From Bacteriovoracaceae bacterium UBA6144 (lineage in GTDB: Bacteria; Bdellovibrionota; Bacteriovoracia; Bacteriovoracales; Bacteriovoracaceae): 9,113 nt of DNA. A program made the position numbers and the translations under genes. The notes under the pieces are model-generated. The model searched no databases. It saw nothing but the letters and a program-made list of their open reading frames with translations, and was not told where the DNA came from. Location of the stretch: NCBI GenBank assembly GCA_002435705.1, contig DIVA01000091.1, forward strand, positions 556 to 9,668, given 5' to 3'. This document shows positions 5,853 through 9,113 of the stretch, piece after piece (positions within the stretch are counted from its first letter, which is position 1; each line of letters starts with the position of its first letter).

Positions 5853-6884
5853 ATGTTAAAGTTCGCCTCTTTTTTCCTATTCCTCTCTATCTTTTCGCCA
5901 GCTTTAAATGCTCAACTCTTAGAGGTTGAGAAAAAAACAATCGCTCTCTATAAAGAAGTGCTTCCAACAGTCGTAAACGTTTCAAACATCAAGGTTGCTC
6001 GTTCATTTTTCAACGAAACAGTTGAGGTCCCTCAGGGCGCAGGCTCTGGTTTTGTTTGGGATACAACAGGACACATCGTCACGAATTTTCATGTGGTCAA
6101 TGGAGGTGATGATTTCGTTGTGACTTTTCACAATGACCCGACTCAGTATCAGGCCGTACTGGTGGGCTCGGAAGCTAAAAAAGATTTGGCCGTGCTCAAA
6201 CTTAAAGAAAGACCAAAAACACTCAACCCAATTGTTCTCGGGAGTTCGAAAGAGCTTCAAGTGGGTCAGATGACTCTTGCCATCGGCTCCCCTTTTGGAC
6301 TGGATCATACTCTCACCACAGGGATCGTTTCTGCCTTAGGAAGAAAAATTGATGGCTTTGGAGGGGTCAAAATTCACGACATGATTCAAACAGATGCTGC
6401 CATTAACATGGGCAACTCTGGTGGTCCCCTGCTTGATTCCTCTGGAAAACTTATCGGTGTAAATACCATGATCTTTTCAACCTCAGGCTCAAGTGCTGGA
6501 CTTGGATTTGCGGTTCCTGTTGATACGGTTAAAATGATTGTTCCTCAACTTATCCAGCACGGGAAAGTGATCCGTCCTGGACTAGGAATAGGTGTTCTTC
6601 CTGAGGGTGCTAAAAAACGCATTGGAATCAAAGAAGGTGTGGTGATCACATTTGTCGATGAAGATGGTCCTGCTGGAAAAGCGGGTCTTAAGGGACTTGC
6701 TCAAGATCGTCGGGGACGAGTCATTATGGGAGATGTCTTAGTTGCCATTGATTCAAAAGAAGTGAATAGCTTAGATGATATCTACCATGCTCTTGAGAAA
6801 TACAAAATCGGAGATACAGTGGCTGTGAAATATCTCAGAGAGGGCAAAAAGAAAGAGGCCCGGATAAAACTACAGGCCCTCTAG
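5853..6884 (+). CDS. periplasmic serine endoprotease, DegP/HtrA family, one PDZ domain
   Basis: This is a 343-aa protein. A Sec signal peptide is predicted (residues 1-20; cleavage after ALNA), so it should act in the periplasm, degrading or refolding damaged envelope proteins. The trypsin-like domain (about 30-235) has the full triad: H80 in TNFHVV, D111 in KKDLAVLK, and S189 in GNSGGPL. A single PDZ follows (about 240-340); it carries the insertion GLAQDRRGRVIMGD, as in plant chloroplast Deg1-type proteases, rather than the two PDZ domains of E. coli DegP. The start ATG 5853 has AAGGAGA at 5842-5848; an in-frame extension to 5769 would run back through the promoter and is rejected. It is divergent from psd, linking protein quality control with membrane lipid supply. 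Its last 15 bases overlap the convergent aminotransferase gene. DegS-like anchoring is unlikely given the cleavable signal. Confidence 0.94.
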   Translation: MLKFASFFLFLSIFSPALNAQLLEVEKKTIALYKEVLPTVVNVSNIKVARSFFNETVEVPQGAGSGFVWDTTGHIVTNFHVVNGGDDFVVTFHNDPTQYQAVLVGSEAKKDLAVLKLKERPKTLNPIVLGSSKELQVGQMTLAIGSPFGLDHTLTTGIVSALGRKIDGFGGVKIHDMIQTDAAINMGNSGGPLLDSSGKLIGVNTMIFSTSGSSAGLGFAVPVDTVKMIVPQLIQHGKVIRPGLGIGVLPEGAKKRIGIKEGVVITFVDEDGPAGKAGLKGLAQDRRGRVIMGDVLVAIDSKEVNSLDDIYHALEKYKIGDTVAVKYLREGKKKEARIKLQAL

Positions 6885-8021
6885 GTTAGCCAGCGCACTT
6901 TCAAGCGTCTCTTGTTTTTTGGCAAAACAAAACCTCAAGTAACTCTCTCCTTGTTTGGACTTTAAGTAAAATGAGGAGGGAGGGACTGTGGCAACTTTCT
7001 TATTTTTTATGAGCTCCATGGCGTAATCAACATCTCTTTTGTTTGTTTTATTTGAGATGGGAACCATCATGAAGTAGGTTCCTTTCGGAGTGGGAAAATC
7101 AAAACCTAGTTTGGTAATACCTTGATAGAAGTAATCACGCTTTTCTTTATACTGTGCTTGAAAACCCGGCACATATGTTTCTAATCTTTTGAGTCCTTCG
7201 GCAACAGCCTCTTGCATAGGAGTACTCACAGAAAAAGATACATATTGGTGAACTAAACGAATGGCACGCGTTAAGTGTTCAGGAGCACACACCCAACCGA
7301 TCTTCCATCCAGTTAATCCAAAGGTCTTGCCGGCAGAACTAATGGTGAGAGTTCGCTCTTTCATGCCATCAAGTGTGGCCATAGGAATATGCACGGCCCC
7401 ATCAAAAAGCAAAAACTCATAGACCTCATCAGAAATTACGAGAAGATCATGTTTTTGGGCAAACTGAGCAATGTGCGTAAGCTCCTCACGTGTCCAAACC
7501 TTGCCCGTAGGATTATGAGGATTATTTATTACGAGTACTTTTGATTTCGCACTTACAGCCTTCTCTAGCTCTATAGGATCCACGGTGAAGTCCGGAGCAT
7601 GCATAGTAACAGGTATAGGTTTCGCCCCTGAGAGTTGAATAGAGGCCACATAAGAGTCATAGAAGGGCTCTAGAACGATGACTTCATCATCACGATCTAA
7701 AAGAGCGGTTAGAGTAGAATAGAGTGCCTCTGTTGCACCCACGGTCACTGTGATTTCATTAATGGGATCATATGAGAGTTTGTAGAAACGCTTGTAATAC
7801 GAAGCGATTTCTTCGCGCAGGTGAGCTGATCCCATGAAGGGTGCATACTGCCCATGCCCTTCCTGAATCTTCTGATTAACTATGTCTTTTAACCACTGGG
7901 CCCCATCAAAATCAGGAAACCCCTGTCCTAAATTGACGGACTGATTCTCGCGCGCCAGCTGGGAGATCACTCCAAAGATTGAATCTTTAAACTGAGACAT
8001 CTTATGAGCTGCTGTTTTCAT
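6870..8021 (-). CDS. PLP-dependent class I/II aminotransferase (YbdL / kynurenine aminotransferase type)
   Basis: This is a 383-aa cytosolic fold-type I transaminase. Key sequence: NLGQGFPDFDG (30-40, substrate pocket), QYAPFMGSAHLRE (58-70), VGATEALY (94-101, cofactor phosphate contact), NNPHNPTGKVW with N170, SDEVYE with D198 and Y201 (PLP ring contacts), SSAGKTFGLTGWKIG with Schiff-base K232, and the C-terminal LRFCFAKK arginine that binds the substrate carboxylate. The closest match I know is E. coli YbdL, which prefers methionine, phenylalanine and tyrosine; kynurenine aminotransferases share these motifs, so the substrate is uncertain. ATG 8021 is chosen because AAGGA lies 5 bases upstream; a longer in-frame opening to 8132 would lie within yejE. 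Only 8 bases separate it from the yejE stop, so it is co-transcribed with the peptide importer and may process imported amino acids. Confidence 0.92.
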   Translation of the reverse strand: MKTAAHKMSQFKDSIFGVISQLARENQSVNLGQGFPDFDGAQWLKDIVNQKIQEGHGQYAPFMGSAHLREEIASYYKRFYKLSYDPINEITVTVGATEALYSTLTALLDRDDEVIVLEPFYDSYVASIQLSGAKPIPVTMHAPDFTVDPIELEKAVSAKSKVLVINNPHNPTGKVWTREELTHIAQFAQKHDLLVISDEVYEFLLFDGAVHIPMATLDGMKERTLTISSAGKTFGLTGWKIGWVCAPEHLTRAIRLVHQYVSFSVSTPMQEAVAEGLKRLETYVPGFQAQYKEKRDYFYQGITKLGFDFPTPKGTYFMMVPISNKTNKRDVDYAMELIKNKKVATVPPSSFYLKSKQGESYLRFCFAKKQETLESALANLEGL

Positions 8022-8029
8022 CTCGATCC

Positions 8030-9046
8030 TTAGAGTCTTGGGTCCATCGCATCGCGTGTAGCTTCGCCAATCAGACTCAGCATCGTCAATGTTAAAAACA
8101 TCACAAGAGAGGGAAACACTGCTAACCACCAACCAATGGTGAAGTTTTGTTGAGCTTGGTTAAGTAACTCGCCCCAACTAGGAGTCGGCGGAGTAAGACC
8201 AAATCCAAGGTAATCAAGGCTTGCGAGACCAACGATATTTCCAGATATCACAAAAGGAGTGAAAGTAATTAAGGGGCTTAAAGAATTTGGTAAAAGGTGT
8301 TTAAAAAATACTCTTATATCAGATGCACCCACGGCCCTGGCCCCTTCAACAAATTCCATTTTTCTATTTTTTAAGAACTCTCCGCGAACATAGTAACTAA
8401 TACTAATCCATCCAAAGAGGCATGAGATTAAAACCAATAAACCTAAAGAGGGCTTAAAAATAGCAATAATGATAATCAGTAAAAAGAATTGCGGGACGGT
8501 GCTCAGAATTTCTACGACTCTTTGTCCCCAAAAATCAACCACTCCCCCTTTCCATCCCATGATCCCACCAGCGATGGTTCCCATCATAAAAGTAATGAGC
8601 CAGACCAAAAGAGCATAGGTCATAGAGTAGCGCAAACCATAAAGAAGCCGAGTGAGAATATCCCGACCTCGATCATCAGTGCCCAGCCAGTTCTCTGAGC
8701 TCGGAGGAGCCGGGTAACGTTCCACGTTCTGATTGGACTCGTAGGGATCCCACTTAACGACAGGCCAGATGACCCAATCATTCTCAGACAAGACCACCTT
8801 ACGATAGTCAGGGTTAACTAAATCCGTTTGATTAAAATCCGCAGCAGGGTAGTTTTTTAGGATGGGGTAATAAGTCACATTATTAAAATGCAAAACGACG
8901 GGCTTACTATTGGCCCACCACTCGGCAGTATAACTAAGAAAACAAAAGAAACTTAAAATCCAAATACTCGCCAGAGCAAGTTTCTTTCTTTTGAAGATTC
9001 TCCAACGTTTACGACTTACTTCATTCGCTAAATATTTTTCAATCAT
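8030..9046 (-). CDS. yejE: peptide ABC transporter permease, YejE (OppC/DppC family)
   Basis: This 338-aa inner-membrane permease pairs with YejB to form the channel of an oligopeptide importer, powered by YejF and fed by periplasmic YejA; in E. coli the Yej system takes up peptides such as microcin C. Membrane segments are seen at about 24-44, 135-158, 185-215, 255-285 and 300-322. The large periplasmic region after the first helix carries the YejE hallmarks: SKPVVLHF..YYPILKNYPAADF (47-71) and SENWLGTDDRGRDILTRLLYG at about 116-136. The ATPase-contact EAA loop is EGARAVGASDIRVFFKHLLPN near 233-253. The C-terminal GEATRDAMDPRL also matches. Its ATG overlaps the yejB stop (ATGA), indicating coupling; a GAGGA lies 10 bases upstream. 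Confidence 0.92.
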   Translation of the reverse strand: MIEKYLANEVSRKRWRIFKRKKLALASIWILSFFCFLSYTAEWWANSKPVVLHFNNVTYYPILKNYPAADFNQTDLVNPDYRKVVLSENDWVIWPVVKWDPYESNQNVERYPAPPSSENWLGTDDRGRDILTRLLYGLRYSMTYALLVWLITFMMGTIAGGIMGWKGGVVDFWGQRVVEILSTVPQFFLLIIIIAIFKPSLGLLVLISCLFGWISISYYVRGEFLKNRKMEFVEGARAVGASDIRVFFKHLLPNSLSPLITFTPFVISGNIVGLASLDYLGFGLTPPTPSWGELLNQAQQNFTIGWWLAVFPSLVMFLTLTMLSLIGEATRDAMDPRL

Positions 9047-9113
9047 GTGTAATCAATCCTCGGATCGACGATCACGTAAGCTAGATCGCTTAAAATATTG
9101 CCTATGAGGAATA
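9043..9113 (-). CDS. yejB: peptide ABC transporter permease, YejB (partial, C-terminal 22 residues)
   Basis: Only the last 22 codons and the TGA are in the window. They read FLIGNILSDLAYVIVDPRID followed by two more residues. The pattern NxLSDLxYxxVDPRIDY is the normal C-terminus of DppB/YejB-type permeases. Its stop (9043-9045) overlaps the yejE start. The pairing with a YejE-type protein makes YejB the natural reading; the short length limits certainty. Confidence 0.8.
   Translation of the reverse strand, partial: FLIGNILSDLAYVIVDPRIDYT

Noticed and set aside
6839..6882. Inverted repeat AGAGGGC / GCCCTCT near the end of htrA as a terminator
   Set aside because: The loop is 30 bases, a competing GAGGCC lies inside it, and no T-run follows on either strand.
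8022..8132. N-terminal extension of the aminotransferase
   Set aside because: It lies inside yejE, the added residues do not fit the family, and ATG 8021 has a clear ribosome site.
1..9113. CRISPR array, insertion sequence, phage or toxin-antitoxin island
   Set aside because: No evenly spaced direct repeats, transposase motifs, terminal inverted repeats or phage genes were seen. The 114/157-aa gene pair resembles a toxin-antitoxin pair in size only; neither shows a toxin motif.

Overview
The window looks like compact chromosomal DNA from a Gram-negative bacterium. The pointers are a Sec-exported DegP/HtrA protease, a short lipoprotein signal peptide, a YejB/YejE peptide importer, phosphatidylserine decarboxylase and sigma-54 control. 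The mix and the style of the proteins remind me of the Bdellovibrionota (Bacteriovorax-like bacteria), but this is an impression; nothing here fixes the taxon. No tRNA, rRNA, insertion sequence, phage gene or CRISPR array was seen. No stretch longer than about 75 bases lacks a gene.

Left edge (1-640): the N-terminal two thirds of a NagB-type glucosamine-6-phosphate deaminase gene runs leftward off the window. It is divergent from the next gene across a 74-base gap holding a nested palindrome with three copies of a TCCGAAT-type half-site.

Centre (641-4864): this is the most interesting part. A response regulator of the NtrC/sigma-54 activator class (641-1960) is followed at once by a near-consensus sigma-54 promoter (1966-1981). 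That promoter starts a tight gene run: a 114-aa helix-turn-helix-like protein, a 157-aa winged-helix-like protein, a 414-aa lipoprotein with a calcium-binding-type Asp loop and, 23 bases on, a 251-aa EEP-family metallohydrolase. A TGCATGA/TCATGCA palindrome centred near -89 from the predicted start site, inside the end of the regulator gene, is a good candidate enhancer. The inferred circuit is: unknown sensor kinase -> regulator -> sigma-54 operon encoding two more DNA-binding-like proteins and an envelope lipoprotein of unknown function. The EEP gene has its start codon in the loop of a perfect 11-bp inverted repeat.

Right part (4854-9113): psd (leftward) and a degP/htrA-like protease (rightward) are divergent from a 69-base gap in which two promoters appear to overlap at their -10 elements. 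Phospholipid synthesis and envelope protein quality control therefore share one promoter region. Converging on htrA is a leftward operon, yejB (3' end only) -> yejE -> PLP aminotransferase (YbdL/kynurenine aminotransferase type), joining oligopeptide uptake to amino acid transamination. Both convergent pairs (EEP gene/psd and htrA/aminotransferase) overlap at their 3' ends by 11 and 15 bases, leaving no room for ordinary intergenic terminators.
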